Both the position numbers and the translations under genes were made by a program. Shown here in pieces: positions 32,072 through 32,161 of a DNA stretch of 32,161 nucleotides. How positions within the stretch are numbered: position 1 is the stretch's first letter; each line of letters opens with the position of its first letter. Origin of the DNA: an uncultured Prevotellaceae bacterium (GTDB lineage Bacteria > Bacteroidota > Bacteroidia > Bacteroidales > Muribaculaceae). The stretch lies in contig ONJS01000031.1 in NCBI GenBank assembly GCA_900318205.1, positions 1 to 32,161 of the forward strand, given 5' to 3'. The notes beneath the pieces were generated by a model that did no database searches, was not told where the DNA came from, and saw nothing but the letters and a program-made list of their open reading frames with translations.

Positions 32072-32161
<90 letters not shown>

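Overview
The window reads as a chromosomal segment of a gut-type Bacteroidales bacterium (Prevotellaceae or Muribaculaceae-like; I cannot decide which). The grounds are: many Bacteroidota promoters of the form TTTG/TTG-N19-21-TAnnTTTG, almost no Shine-Dalgarno sequences, BspA-like leucine-rich surface proteins, C-terminal type I dockerin modules, T9SS-like C-terminal domains, the gene order DUF4924-rfbD-prfC, and a Bacteroidota-type 5S rRNA at the right edge.

Layout. 1-6 kb: a TPR lipoprotein running off the left edge (minus), divergent from three secreted proteins (plus), two of them LRR/BspA-like and one ending in a dockerin. 6-8.5 kb: a sodium:neurotransmitter symporter family transporter and a small membrane protein (minus), then a VanZ-like membrane protein (plus). 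8.5-9.06 kb: a gene-poor stretch with one long hairpin and a roughly 280-bp imperfect palindrome made of eight mini-hairpins. 9.06-14.5 kb: an HTH-DNA methyltransferase fusion, an ABC-F ATPase, a GNAT acetyltransferase, an outer-membrane-type protein and a hypothetical protein. 14.5-15.5 kb: a two-TM hypothetical protein (minus). 15.7-22.4 kb: a co-directional run of Crp/Fnr regulator, DUF4924, rfbD, prfC, an AmgK-like kinase fused to a RapZ C-terminal domain, a MurU-like nucleotidyltransferase and an FMN-binding protein, closed by a strong terminator. 22.5-24.3 kb: an ECF sigma factor overlapping an inner-membrane/beta-barrel fusion that is probably its anti-sigma factor. 24.4-29.3 kb: a 2H phosphoesterase, an LRR-dockerin-FISUMP mosaic protein, a lipoprotein and a serpin. 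29.4-31.8 kb: a broken rpsO, then (minus) an HD-domain protein, ilvE and a very small T9SS-CTD protein. 31.9-32.16 kb: the end of an rRNA operon (minus): 5S rRNA, terminator and a degenerate G-rich repeat.

Functional themes are cell-surface/host-interface proteins (LRR, dockerin, serpin, T9SS-like cargo), cell-envelope sugar metabolism (dTDP-rhamnose; MurNAc/GlcNAc salvage by the AmgK-MurU route), translation (RF3, ABC-F, S15) and envelope-stress signalling (sigma/anti-sigma).

The most unusual items are the palindromic hairpin element at 8.68-8.96 kb, whose paired hairpins carry compensatory differences; the 52-nt internal deletion in rpsO; the serpin whose lipoprotein signal peptide is intact but begins with ATA where ATG is expected; and the kinase-RapZ fusion. 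I saw no tRNA, CRISPR array, transposase or integrase.
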